A stretch of DNA of 46,754 bases from JBCCTX01 sp039197765. GTDB lineage: Bacteria > Bacteroidota > Bacteroidia > J057. Made by a program: the position numbers and the translations under genes. Under the pieces are notes generated by a model, which was given only the letters and a program-made list of their open reading frames with translations, was not told the DNA's origin and did not search any database. The stretch is from contig JBCCTX010000019.1 of NCBI GenBank assembly GCA_039197765.1, positions 1 to 46,754 of the forward strand, given 5' to 3'. Shown here piece after piece: positions 35,025-43,097 of the stretch (the first letter of the stretch is position 1; every line of letters begins with the position of its first letter).

Positions 35025-36695
35025 TTATGGCTCAACTGGCTGGATCACTTCTTCCCACTTTTCACGTTCCCAAACAACAGGAGGGGGAAGGGTAGCTGCT
35101 TCCTCATAATATAAGCGGGACATTTGTGCCACTCGCTCAGGGTATATTTCAGCTAGGTCCTGCGTTTCTGCAGGATCTGTGTTGAGGTCAAAAAGCTCTA
35201 ATATCGGCTCTCGGCCATTGATATATTCCTTGTATACGCCTGCGGGGAGCGTTCCCGTAAACCGCAGCAGAAAATCTTTTTGGATAAGGACCCAAGCGGG
35301 TGGAGCAAAGGGCCTTTCTGTAATGTGGTCTTTGGTAGTCTTTTCGATGAGAAAGCCCCAAGCACTTGCGTGAACTCCTGCACCAAATAAATAGTCATGA
35401 ATCGGCGGTAGAGCGGGATTATTTTGTAAAGGGATCAAGCTTTTCCCGTCCAAATTTTCTGGCGCTTTTCCCGTAGCCGCTTCAATCGCAGTAGGCAGAA
35501 TGTCCAAAGTTGAAACTAGGTGATTCGACACAAAGGGTTCACGGATCTTTTCGGGCCAGTGGATAAACATAGGAACACGAATTCCTCCCTGGTATAAGTT
35601 GCCCTTATGCCCCGAAAAAGGGGCATTCCCCGGAAGGGGAGAGCCTATTTTGTGGCCTTTATGCCTCCCTGCAGCCATTGCTCCATTATCAGAAGTAAAA
35701 ATGATCAGGGTATTTTCATACAGGCCTTCGGACTTTAGATAGGCTATAATTTTCCCCACATTTTGATCCACGCCATACATATGGGCATAGAAATTATTTA
35801 AGTCAGGAAAAGGAGAGGTAAAAGGAGCCAAATAGCGATCTGGTGCTCTGGGCTCAAGGGAATCGTGTACAGCATGGTAATGAAGTTGTAGAAAAAACGG
35901 TTGTGCTCCTGCCTCCTGCTCTTTCATGAAGTCCAAGGCTTTCTGGGTAAACACGTCTGTATTATAGCCTTTTTGTTTACCCGCATGCGCAAAGTTCTCC
36001 CAAACGAGGGTTGAGTGGTAGAATTGGCTAGCCCAGGTATTATAGCCGAAATAATACTCGAAGCCATTGTTTAGGGGATGATGCTCGGCAATTACGGAGC
36101 CATAATAGCCAGAATTTTCTACTTCATTGTATATCTCTGGGTATCGCAGGGCCAATTCACGATAGGCTGTTTTTTCTGATAGGCCGTGGCGTTTGAGAAT
36201 ATCGTTCAGGACCTCTTGGTTTCTACTCCCAATATGCCATTTCCCTACATGGGCTGTTCTGTATCCTGCATTTTTCAATTGCTCTACTAGAAGGGATCCA
36301 GGCGGAAAGCCTCCCGCTTCTCCATCCCCATTGGAATATACTCCGAACCTATTTTGATGGATGCCCGTAGCTATTCCCAACCTAGAAGGAGCACACAGAC
36401 TGCTGGAAACATAGGCATTGCGAAACACTATCCCATTTTGTGCCAATGCTGTTAGGCTAGGAACCGCCTGCCTGGAATACTCTAAGGCTGTCTGAGGTAG
36501 ATATCCTTGTAGGCTATCTACCAAATGGATAAAAAAGGGATCAAAATCTGTAGGAGACAAGGTATCGTTATTAACTCCCAGCTGACCATAGCCTAAGTCA
36601 TCCATCATAATGAAGAGGATGTTGGGCTTGGGCTCAGTTTCTTTCCCACAGGAACTCAACCCACAAATCAGAAGTAAGAGCAAGATTTCTTTCAT
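35025..36695 (-). CDS. Sulfatase (S1 type), lipoprotein, CAPSR motif with inserted helix
   Basis: 556 residues. The leader LLLLLICGLSSCGKE has a good lipobox (LSSC, Cys16). NILFIMMDDLGYGQLG at 25-40 gives the metal Asp pair. Between this and the active site lies a longer than usual helical stretch (about 45-80, including FFIHLVDSLQGYLPQTALEY). SSLCAPSRLGIATGIH holds formylglycine Cys101. HVGKWHIGSRNQ near 150, IIFTSDNGAMAAGRHKGHKI near 335 and YQGGIRVPMFIHWPEKI near 365 are standard S1 regions. It is the first sulfatase after the fucosidase gene (56 bases away) and may remove sulfate before or after fucose release. Confidence 0.94.
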   Translation of the reverse strand: MKEILLLLLICGLSSCGKETEPKPNILFIMMDDLGYGQLGVNNDTLSPTDFDPFFIHLVDSLQGYLPQTALEYSRQAVPSLTALAQNGIVFRNAYVSSSLCAPSRLGIATGIHQNRFGVYSNGDGEAGGFPPGSLLVEQLKNAGYRTAHVGKWHIGSRNQEVLNDILKRHGLSEKTAYRELALRYPEIYNEVENSGYYGSVIAEHHPLNNGFEYYFGYNTWASQFYHSTLVWENFAHAGKQKGYNTDVFTQKALDFMKEQEAGAQPFFLQLHYHAVHDSLEPRAPDRYLAPFTSPFPDLNNFYAHMYGVDQNVGKIIAYLKSEGLYENTLIIFTSDNGAMAAGRHKGHKIGSPLPGNAPFSGHKGNLYQGGIRVPMFIHWPEKIREPFVSNHLVSTLDILPTAIEAATGKAPENLDGKSLIPLQNNPALPPIHDYLFGAGVHASAWGFLIEKTTKDHITERPFAPPAWVLIQKDFLLRFTGTLPAGVYKEYINGREPILELFDLNTDPAETQDLAEIYPERVAQMSRLYYEEAATLPPPVVWEREKWEEVIQPVEP

Positions 36696-36724
36696 ATAGG
36701 ATGTGTGCGTGTTAATAAAGATAA

Positions 36725-36745
36725 GAATACTTGTACACAGTATTC
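36725..36745 (-). other. Perfect 7-bp hairpin after the GH29 stop codon
   Basis: GAATACT (36725-36731) and AGTATTC (36739-36745) form a perfect 7-bp stem with a 7-base loop. It starts six bases after the GH29 stop codon and, on the minus strand, is followed by the T-rich TTATCTTTATTAAC. No uninterrupted T-run exists, so it is either a weak terminator or a 3'-end stabiliser for the fucosidase message. Confidence 0.4.
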
Positions 36746-36751
36746 AAGGAG

Positions 36752-38158
36752 CTACAGGCCAAAATCCAATTCAATTTTAAAAGCATTGGCTTTGTCATCA
36801 AGCGGAAGCCCTTCCAGGTTCAAGATCAATGCCTTGGGTGTGTGTTCGAAGGTAATTTCCTTTCCGGAACCCAAATGGCTTATGCGTACGATATCCCCTT
36901 CATGTACTTTAAAGGAAGAATTCAAGGCTTCTATGGAAAAGGAACTTTCTGGCTTGCCTAGACAAGTAGCATACAAATTATTTCCCTTCACTGTAAAGCG
37001 AATATCCGCTCGGGTATAGGCGATTTGGGCAAAGTGATTGTTGTGGTGGAAGATGTAATTCCCCTCGGGAATTTCCGCTGGTCCTTGTCCATACAAGAAC
37101 CAAGGGGAGGTCTGGTAAATGGCTTCACCATTTTTATCCAACCAGTCCCCTACCGTTGCAAGCGTTTCCACTACTTCCTCAGGAAACGTACCATCTGCCT
37201 TAGGAGGTATATTTAGGAGGAAGATCCCATTTTTGCTCACCACATCTACTAGCATGTCCACAAGTTCATTGGCTGAACGGAGGGGAATGCCCTCCCGATA
37301 GAACCATCCATGGGTTTCCCAATCAGGGGGCACACTCATATCCATGTCTGTGATCCAGGTATCATAAGGAGTTCTCGGAAGAATCCCATTTTCCAGGTCC
37401 CGCATGCCAACTCCAGGGGGAATGTCATGGGATTTGTACATAAACTCTACTTCTTTTCCTTTCTGGAGGGCATTGTTGTAGAAGTAGGTAATGAACTCCC
37501 GCTGGTACTTTTCCGCAAAGGCCTTGCGGGATTTTTCATTCATCCCGATAAACTTAGAATAGGCAAGCGTCTTTCGGTGGTGTCCCCCCTTTGTCCCTCC
37601 AAAGCTGGCATCTACCCAAAAAATATCAGGGTCATACTTATCTACCCCTTCCTTGGCATAGGGAAGCCAATCATCCCCTTTAATGGAATGGTATGAGACT
37701 AGGAATTTTAATCCTCGCTTCTTCACCGCTTTTGACACTTCTCCCACAATGTCAATCTTAGGACCCATCTTGGCCGAGGTATAGTCAGAATACTGGGAAT
37801 CCCAGTGTTTGAAGTCGCTTCCGTGCCAGCCAATTACGCCACCAAACTTGGCACCCGCCCGTTCAAATACTTCCGCCCATTGGTCAGCATCGAAATGATC
37901 CCCTTTAAAAAGAGCGATCCGCTCATCGTCGGATAAATCCGCATATTCGGGAATGTATTGTAGGGTTTGAATTCCCCAATGGCAGTAAATTCCAAATTTA
38001 GCGTCTAAAAGCCACTGAGGACTTTGGTGTTGGCGAAGGGAAGTCCAGTCGTTTTTGTACGAATAAGGACTTTCTGAAGGCTGTCCTGTTAGCAAACCAC
38101 AGTGTAGATATATACCTAATGCCAGTAACCGGACAGATAATGCGCAAGGTAGATTCAT
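36752..38158 (-). CDS. GH29-type alpha-L-fucosidase with divergent sugar-binding motif
   Basis: 468 residues with a signal peptide ending near LLTGQPS. It is a GH29 retaining alpha-L-fucosidase by fold: KFGIYCHWGIQ at 54-64, FDADQWAEVFERAGAKF near 89-105, HWDSQYSDYTS at 118-128, LKFLVSYHSI at 150-159 and DPDIFWVDASFGG at 177-189, where Asp183 aligns with the catalytic nucleophile. A C-terminal beta domain follows from about 370. The usual K-H-H-D/E-G-F motif is replaced by W-H-G-S-D-F (111-116), losing one of two fucose-contacting histidines, so a modified or sulfated fucose, or another sugar, is possible. It is the first gene of the PUL in transcription order, and 170 bases separate it from the unrelated MBL gene upstream. 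Confidence 0.86.
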   Translation of the reverse strand: MNLPCALSVRLLALGIYLHCGLLTGQPSESPYSYKNDWTSLRQHQSPQWLLDAKFGIYCHWGIQTLQYIPEYADLSDDERIALFKGDHFDADQWAEVFERAGAKFGGVIGWHGSDFKHWDSQYSDYTSAKMGPKIDIVGEVSKAVKKRGLKFLVSYHSIKGDDWLPYAKEGVDKYDPDIFWVDASFGGTKGGHHRKTLAYSKFIGMNEKSRKAFAEKYQREFITYFYNNALQKGKEVEFMYKSHDIPPGVGMRDLENGILPRTPYDTWITDMDMSVPPDWETHGWFYREGIPLRSANELVDMLVDVVSKNGIFLLNIPPKADGTFPEEVVETLATVGDWLDKNGEAIYQTSPWFLYGQGPAEIPEGNYIFHHNNHFAQIAYTRADIRFTVKGNNLYATCLGKPESSFSIEALNSSFKVHEGDIVRISHLGSGKEITFEHTPKALILNLEGLPLDDKANAFKIELDFGL

Positions 38159-38328
38159 CGAAGTGTAGGTTAGAATCCTATCTAGTAAAGATTCACATGG
38201 AATATACCTTACTTAATATAGCCCTTATTCCCTGAAATACGACAAGAGACATCATTCCTGGCATAGAAATAACCATTTGTTCATTTTTTTCTCAGGAACT
38301 TTGAAGCCTTACTCCAAAAGTGGGAAAT

Positions 38329-39198
38329 CTAACTTACCGTCAACACTTGGTTAGTCTCTAGCCTTTCCAAGCCTTCTCTATCGTGAGAAGGAAGGTACAG
38401 GAGGTTATGTTGGGATGCATACCTTTTAATGGCCGTGTAGGTCTTAGTAGCCAATTTAAAGTGTTGGTGTCCTGCGGAATGGGTTTCGCTAAGGAGTTGG
38501 GATTGATCGTAGGTTGAATCTCCTGCCAACAGGTAATCAAGGTCAGCTCCCTTTACCAAAACTGAACAATGACCCAAGGTATGTCCGGGACTATGGACTA
38601 ATTGGATTTCTCCCGATTCTACGAGTGATTTTGATCGGGCGAAGAACTCATTGTCAGTGGGGCTCAGCATGATCTTTCGAGGCTCAAACCATTCGGGGTA
38701 AAGGCTAGGGAGGGCAAAACTCGGTTTCTCCCACTCTAGGTCGTGTACCAAAATTTCATTGTGCTCAAAATAACTCAAGCCATCAAAATGATCCAGGTGA
38801 AGGTGGGTCAGTATGACATTGGAGATATCTTTGGGTTGATAGCCCAGTTTGTGCAACTGCGGTCCTACTTCCTCCTCCGGATGGATGTCAAACTGAAAGG
38901 ATCGAGTATTGATGTAATTGAGGAAAAATCCCTCTTGCTTGAAGTAATCCTTCTCTGTAACCCGGGCATTCTCCCCTGTATCCACGAGAAAAAGTCCCTC
39001 CGGATGATCAATGAGCCACACCATAATAGGTAAAAAGGCCGACCACTGCTTATCCAGTAAGAAATGGAGCTTTGACCGCACCTGTCCTCCTCTAGCCGTC
39101 AAATAATCCACTTTAACCTTTACCAGTCCAGTTGAAAAACCATGCAGAAAGCCATCACCTTCTGCAAACTTAATAGGTTTTGAATAGGTTTTTTTCAT
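38329..39198 (-). CDS. Metallo-beta-lactamase-fold hydrolase, AHL-lactonase-like
   Basis: 289 residues, cytoplasmic (no leader). Metal ligands are complete for the family: THLHLDHFDG at 131-140 (H132, H134, D136, H137), SPGHTLGH with His206, LLAGDSTYD with Asp227, and PSHDRE with His272. The order and spacing resemble the AttM/AiiA N-acyl-homoserine lactonase branch, though glyoxalase II-like thioesterases and other hydrolases share it. Its ATG overlaps the DUF4132 stop as ATGA, so it is translationally coupled to that gene and belongs to the Ubl-like/DUF4132 unit rather than the PUL. A quorum-quenching role is possible but the context does not support it specifically; hydrolysis of a thioester or ester linked to the neighbouring system is an alternative inference. 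Confidence 0.88.
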   Translation of the reverse strand: MKKTYSKPIKFAEGDGFLHGFSTGLVKVKVDYLTARGGQVRSKLHFLLDKQWSAFLPIMVWLIDHPEGLFLVDTGENARVTEKDYFKQEGFFLNYINTRSFQFDIHPEEEVGPQLHKLGYQPKDISNVILTHLHLDHFDGLSYFEHNEILVHDLEWEKPSFALPSLYPEWFEPRKIMLSPTDNEFFARSKSLVESGEIQLVHSPGHTLGHCSVLVKGADLDYLLAGDSTYDQSQLLSETHSAGHQHFKLATKTYTAIKRYASQHNLLYLPSHDREGLERLETNQVLTVS

Positions 39199-41795
39199 CT
39201 CTTCCGATTGATCTGACTCGTAATGGTCCCATCTGTGATTTTATCATCTTCCGCAAGCAAGAAGGCCTTACTCAATACGATAGATAAGCCCTTATCGCCT
39301 TCAAAGGGGATAAAGAGTCTATCTGTTGTACTTTCAGCCGAACGGGCGGGGACAATACAAAGGTATTGGTCATTGGGTTCCATGAGGATATTTCCACTTC
39401 CAATATGAATCTTGTAGGTCCTCAAATTTCCTTCTACAATTAAAAACTTCCCTTCGATGTGAGCTTTGTCTCGGATCTTTTTGAGGCGCGGGAGCAATCG
39501 TTCTAAAATAGATTTTCGCGTTTTGGCAATTTCTGTTAGGTCTCCAAAAGAGTACGAATGCCAGTAGTCTCGATTATCTTGCCGCGCGCCATTGTTATCC
39601 ATCCACTGAGGATCATTTCCTACACTGCAGACTCCCACAAACATGTCCACATCTCGCATCACCTCGGTAAACACCATTTTGGGTACATTTACCAATTCGA
39701 TTACTTGGTCGTTTTGGTCTTTGAACTTTACCTGATCCGTGGCTATGTACAGCCAGATTCCCGCATCATTGAACTGGTCCTCCTGGGCTAATTCGTCTAT
39801 CCAATACTCTGCTGTAATCTGGTATTCGGGGAGGTACTTTTGACAGGTTTCGTTGTCTCGTCCATCATCATAAGCCCCCATGAGGGAATACTTCCATCCC
39901 CTCAAGCCTGCCAAGGAATTGAACTGGTGCTGTTTGAGGATATGTGCCGCCATCCGATTGGAATAGGTGCGGGTATTAAGCTCTGCGTCTGTGAGCAAAT
40001 AAATTTCCCTAAAAGCCTGCTTGATGGGTTGCTTCCACTCCAATTCTAGCATTTTCTCTCGCCATCCAATGATGGTCTGTTCATCTGCATTCACGGGATG
40101 CCATAGTTTCACCTCCGTCTCTTCATCTATCCAGTCGATGATTTCATGATTGACCGTATGCCATTGGGAATCAAGTAGTATGGCTTCTGCTGACCGCCCT
40201 TCTTTTTGGAAAGTCCAGATCAGTTTGCTAGTAATGGGACATACCAAGCCGTGATGGAGATAGTACTTTTGAAAAGAGGCCATATCCCAGGTTCTATCTA
40301 GGATAAATTGATTGTCTATTCGCTGTTTTTGGGCAGCATATACCTTTTGGATTTCTTTAAGCTCTTTGCGAATTTCCTTGAGCTTTTTGGTCAAAGAGGC
40401 ACTTTTCTTTACCGTACTCGGCACACTTTTCATAACGTTTCCATCTGGCTTGATCCATTGGGTACTGACCTTCCTTCCCACGATATAGACTTTGAGTTGG
40501 TATTCTCCAAACGTAAGGACTTTGCTCCCTTGCTCCAATTGAAAATCGGGAACTGCCATCTCCTTGAGTTCCTCTACAGATACATTGTATCGCTTCGCGC
40601 CTTCTTGGAGGTACTTATCTATGGTCTTTTTTACATTATTCTGACGAACTTTTAGCTTAAGCCGAGACAAAGCGCCTAAGCCGTCTTTGCCACGCATATT
40701 TCCCAATACGTATACACAAGCATTTCCAATAGAGGCAGCAGCAGGCCCCTTTCCAGGAATCTTTTTATAAGCCTTTTCACAGAGTCTACTGAGTACTTGT
40801 ATAGTCTCCTTGTCAGAAAATCGATCCAAGGTCCATACCATTCCCTTTATAAATTGTTGACTGGGCTGACAGAGAAAATAGGAATCCGTATACTCGTAGG
40901 AGCTATTTTCGTAAGTGTAGGTTCTCGTTTCCGAATAAGGAGCATGCCCGAGTGGTACTTGCAAAATTTGGTGGGCGATTTTTCGAAAGTCCTCATGCCC
41001 AATTTGATCCTGAAGTTGCCGAAAACTCTGGCTGAGCTTCTTCGAGGGTTTGGCTCCAGAAACATCAAATGCTAGGGAAAAAATTTGATCATATAGTTCC
41101 TTCTTGTCAGAAATAGAGTCGATCACTTGGTTTACGCCCTCCCCTATATCATTTGTCTTCAATAGAAAGGGTTCCAATTCTCCTTCCTCTTTTAAAATCT
41201 CCTTCAACTTTTTCACTGCCTTTGTAAGGTCGCTTCCAAAATAATAGGGCTTGCTCACCGTACCACTCAGTTCTTCCCAAGTTTGAACCTCTTTAAGAAA
41301 AGAGGTAAGAGTTTCAGAAGCCGCATTCCCTTTTAGGTAGTACTCAAGTTGTTTGATCGCGTAATTGATGGGAAAATCTGATAGGGTAAGGTAGTGGTTA
41401 TTTGCACTAGCCAATTGATCGATACATTCTCTAAACCGCTGAAAGAGCGCAATCCATTCCTGCTCGGAATAGTGTAGCTTTTTGCGGATCAACCCTCCTT
41501 GAATGGCCAATGCCACTCGCTTGCCATAATAGGTAAAATCATTGCTTCGATAAACGTGCTTTTCTCCCTGCCTTTTTCGTTGCTCAGCAAGCTCCTGCAC
41601 AAAATCTACCAGTCCCAGAATCAGTTCTTTTTGTTCTTCAACAGGCATTTTTTTGAGGGCCTCATACGCCTCAATCCCTCCTAAATCGTTGGCACTATAC
41701 ACATAGGAAGCTTTCTTAAAAATGGTTGTAACGAGCGTCTTCACATCCTCATTTTCAGACCTTCCCTTTAGGTCCTTTTTAAAAAAATTTAGCAT
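39195..41795 (-). CDS. DUF4132 (MolR-like) domain protein
   Basis: 866 residues, soluble, no leader. The N-terminal 420 residues are mostly helical, with armadillo/HEAT-like stretches (for example TIQVLSRLCEKAYKKIPGKG near 331-350 and SIGNACVYVLGNMRGKDGLG). A short beta segment (VLTFGEYQLKVYIVGRKV) and a long coiled-coil-like helix at 463-495 precede the DUF4132 region at about 450-645, with DMASFQKYYLHHGLVCPITS, ITSKLIWTFQKEG and LRGWKYSLMGAYDDG. DUF4132 occurs in E. coli MolR/YehI-type proteins and often beside WGR, MoxR or vWA proteins; its biochemical role is unknown. It follows the Gly-Gly-ending small protein by 12 bases and overlaps the MBL gene by four bases, so the three form one operon. 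Confidence 0.8.
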   Translation of the reverse strand: MLNFFKKDLKGRSENEDVKTLVTTIFKKASYVYSANDLGGIEAYEALKKMPVEEQKELILGLVDFVQELAEQRKRQGEKHVYRSNDFTYYGKRVALAIQGGLIRKKLHYSEQEWIALFQRFRECIDQLASANNHYLTLSDFPINYAIKQLEYYLKGNAASETLTSFLKEVQTWEELSGTVSKPYYFGSDLTKAVKKLKEILKEEGELEPFLLKTNDIGEGVNQVIDSISDKKELYDQIFSLAFDVSGAKPSKKLSQSFRQLQDQIGHEDFRKIAHQILQVPLGHAPYSETRTYTYENSSYEYTDSYFLCQPSQQFIKGMVWTLDRFSDKETIQVLSRLCEKAYKKIPGKGPAAASIGNACVYVLGNMRGKDGLGALSRLKLKVRQNNVKKTIDKYLQEGAKRYNVSVEELKEMAVPDFQLEQGSKVLTFGEYQLKVYIVGRKVSTQWIKPDGNVMKSVPSTVKKSASLTKKLKEIRKELKEIQKVYAAQKQRIDNQFILDRTWDMASFQKYYLHHGLVCPITSKLIWTFQKEGRSAEAILLDSQWHTVNHEIIDWIDEETEVKLWHPVNADEQTIIGWREKMLELEWKQPIKQAFREIYLLTDAELNTRTYSNRMAAHILKQHQFNSLAGLRGWKYSLMGAYDDGRDNETCQKYLPEYQITAEYWIDELAQEDQFNDAGIWLYIATDQVKFKDQNDQVIELVNVPKMVFTEVMRDVDMFVGVCSVGNDPQWMDNNGARQDNRDYWHSYSFGDLTEIAKTRKSILERLLPRLKKIRDKAHIEGKFLIVEGNLRTYKIHIGSGNILMEPNDQYLCIVPARSAESTTDRLFIPFEGDKGLSIVLSKAFLLAEDDKITDGTITSQINRKR

Positions 41796-41807
41796 GAGAA
41801 TTGGGAG

Positions 41808-42191
41808 TTAGCCGCCTACGAGGGGCGTTAATTTCACAAAAGAAACCTGAGTCGAATCACCGATGAGAAATTTCTCCGATAGGCTTTCTACTTGCTCATC
41901 GTCCACCAGGATAAAAAATCCATTTTTCTGAAAAGCGTCTAAGGCAACGTATATCTGTTTCTCAACATCAATTGTGGGTCTTTTCTTTTTATTCAATCGA
42001 CTTTCCAAGTCTGTGGGTAGGACGAGGGCATTTTTATAGCTGTTCACGTCTTGGGTATAGCGAGAAATTTCCTCCCTGACCCGAGCTTCGATGAGTTCTT
42101 TTACAGAGATATACTCGGACTCAAATGCAAGGGAGATTTTTTGCAAAAGCTTGCCTGTAGCAGTTTCATCGGATATGGTTAAGGTTTTCAT
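41808..42191 (-). CDS. MoaD/ThiS-like ubiquitin-fold small protein ending in Gly-Gly
   Basis: 127 residues. The N-terminus KTLTISDETATGKLLQKIS followed by YISVKELIEARVREEI fits the beta1-beta2-alpha1 start of MoaD/ThiS beta-grasp proteins. The C-terminal third, FILVDDEQVESLSEKFLIGD then TQVSFVKLTPLVGG, matches the family's last two strands and its P-x-x-G-G tail; translation stops directly after Gly127. Residues about 47-90 are an insertion of about 40 residues relative to ordinary 80-90-residue sulfur carriers. Such tails are adenylated by E1-like enzymes in MoaD, ThiS and ubiquitin; no E1, E2 or JAB gene lies in the window. It is the first gene of the DUF4132/MBL operon. The assignment rests on eye alignment and needs structural confirmation. 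Confidence 0.6.
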   Translation of the reverse strand: MKTLTISDETATGKLLQKISLAFESEYISVKELIEARVREEISRYTQDVNSYKNALVLPTDLESRLNKKKRPTIDVEKQIYVALDAFQKNGFFILVDDEQVESLSEKFLIGDSTQVSFVKLTPLVGG

Positions 42192-42346
42192 AAGTAGGTG
42201 TATTATTTGTCAAGATTGGGCCGAGCCTTCCTTTCTGAGCTCCCAAGGCATTTTGAACATATTTATCATTCAGGAAATAGAATAATCTCCTAAAGAGTAA
42301 CAAAAATCATACCCCTGTATACCCTTAACTTATACCGGAACCTCCC

Positions 42347-43000
42347 CTACACTGGCCAATCTTCTAGGCGATAGGCACTGTCCCAAAACATCCATTCCAT
42401 TTTGGAAGACATGAGAAAGGTTTGTATCATTTGCTCCTGTTGGGCAGGAGTACAGGCCGATGCCACCTCATCACAGATATCTATCGCCAATTGTACAGCT
42501 TCGCCGTACCCTTCTCCCGCATAAGTATCAATCCAGGCCTGATAGGGATTTGCTGTTTTACTTTGGTGCTGGTAAATATAATCTCCCACTTCCTTGTAGA
42601 TCCAGAAGCAGGGAAGGACGACTCCTAAGGCTTCTGGAAGGCTCTTGGTAGCCAGGACCGTGTGCATGTAACTCGTATACAACAAGCAGGTGGGAGAGGC
42701 CTGGGGGGCTGAGTCCGTCTGGAATTGCTTAAAATAGGTATCGTGGAGCACTTGCTCTTCTGCAATGGTTTCACTTCCAAAGGTGAGGAAGGCTTTGGCA
42801 TGATCCGTATCTTCCATCTTCATGGCAGTTCCTACCAGTACCTTTCCAAATTCGATCAGGTAAAACGCATCCTGCTGCAGGTAGAATTCGAATTTCTCTT
42901 TTGGTAAGGTTCCCTGCATCAATTCTCGGTTGAAGGGATGTATCAAGATTTTCTCATAAAGGGGAAGGCTTGCCTCCCAGGCTTTTTGGCTCCATTTCAT
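42347..43000 (-). CDS. tenA: TenA-family thiaminase II / thiamine-salvage hydrolase
   Basis: 217 residues, cytoplasmic, all-helical. Residues known to be catalytic in Bacillus TenA are matched: YLQQDAFYLIEFGKVL at 40-55 (Asp44), the TSYMH segment near 110, LPCFWIYKEVGDYIY at 129-143 with nucleophile Cys131, and SSKMEWMFWDSAY at 198-210 with Glu202. TenA hydrolyses aminopyrimidine breakdown products of thiamine so that the pyrimidine can be re-used. No other thiamine gene is in the window and no TPP riboswitch is seen in the 97 bases before it. It lies 155 bases upstream of the Ubl-like gene on the same strand; a functional link to that ThiS-like protein is possible but unproven. Confidence 0.93.
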   Translation of the reverse strand: MKWSQKAWEASLPLYEKILIHPFNRELMQGTLPKEKFEFYLQQDAFYLIEFGKVLVGTAMKMEDTDHAKAFLTFGSETIAEEQVLHDTYFKQFQTDSAPQASPTCLLYTSYMHTVLATKSLPEALGVVLPCFWIYKEVGDYIYQHQSKTANPYQAWIDTYAGEGYGEAVQLAIDICDEVASACTPAQQEQMIQTFLMSSKMEWMFWDSAYRLEDWPV

Positions 43001-43038
43001 ATAGCAAATATGGGAAATTCTTTCCGATCGTCAGAAGC

Positions 43039-43055
43039 TAAGTACCGCGTACTTA
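43039..43055 (-). other. Perfect 7-bp hairpin between histidine kinase and tenA
   Basis: TAAGTAC (43039-43045) and GTACTTA (43049-43055) form a perfect 7-bp stem with a 3-base CGC loop in the 97-base gap. It lies 42 bases after the kinase stop codon and 38 before the tenA start. No T-run follows on the minus strand. An operator or transcript 3'-end structure is possible. Confidence 0.4.
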
Positions 43056-43097
43056 CGGATGAGCCATAAACCTGTTTACAAGGTAGCGTCTTGGGAA

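Noticed and set aside
43001..43097. TPP riboswitch upstream of tenA
   Set aside because: The minus-strand leader contains no CTGAGA core or other conserved TPP-aptamer element, and at 97 bases it leaves little room for an aptamer plus expression platform.
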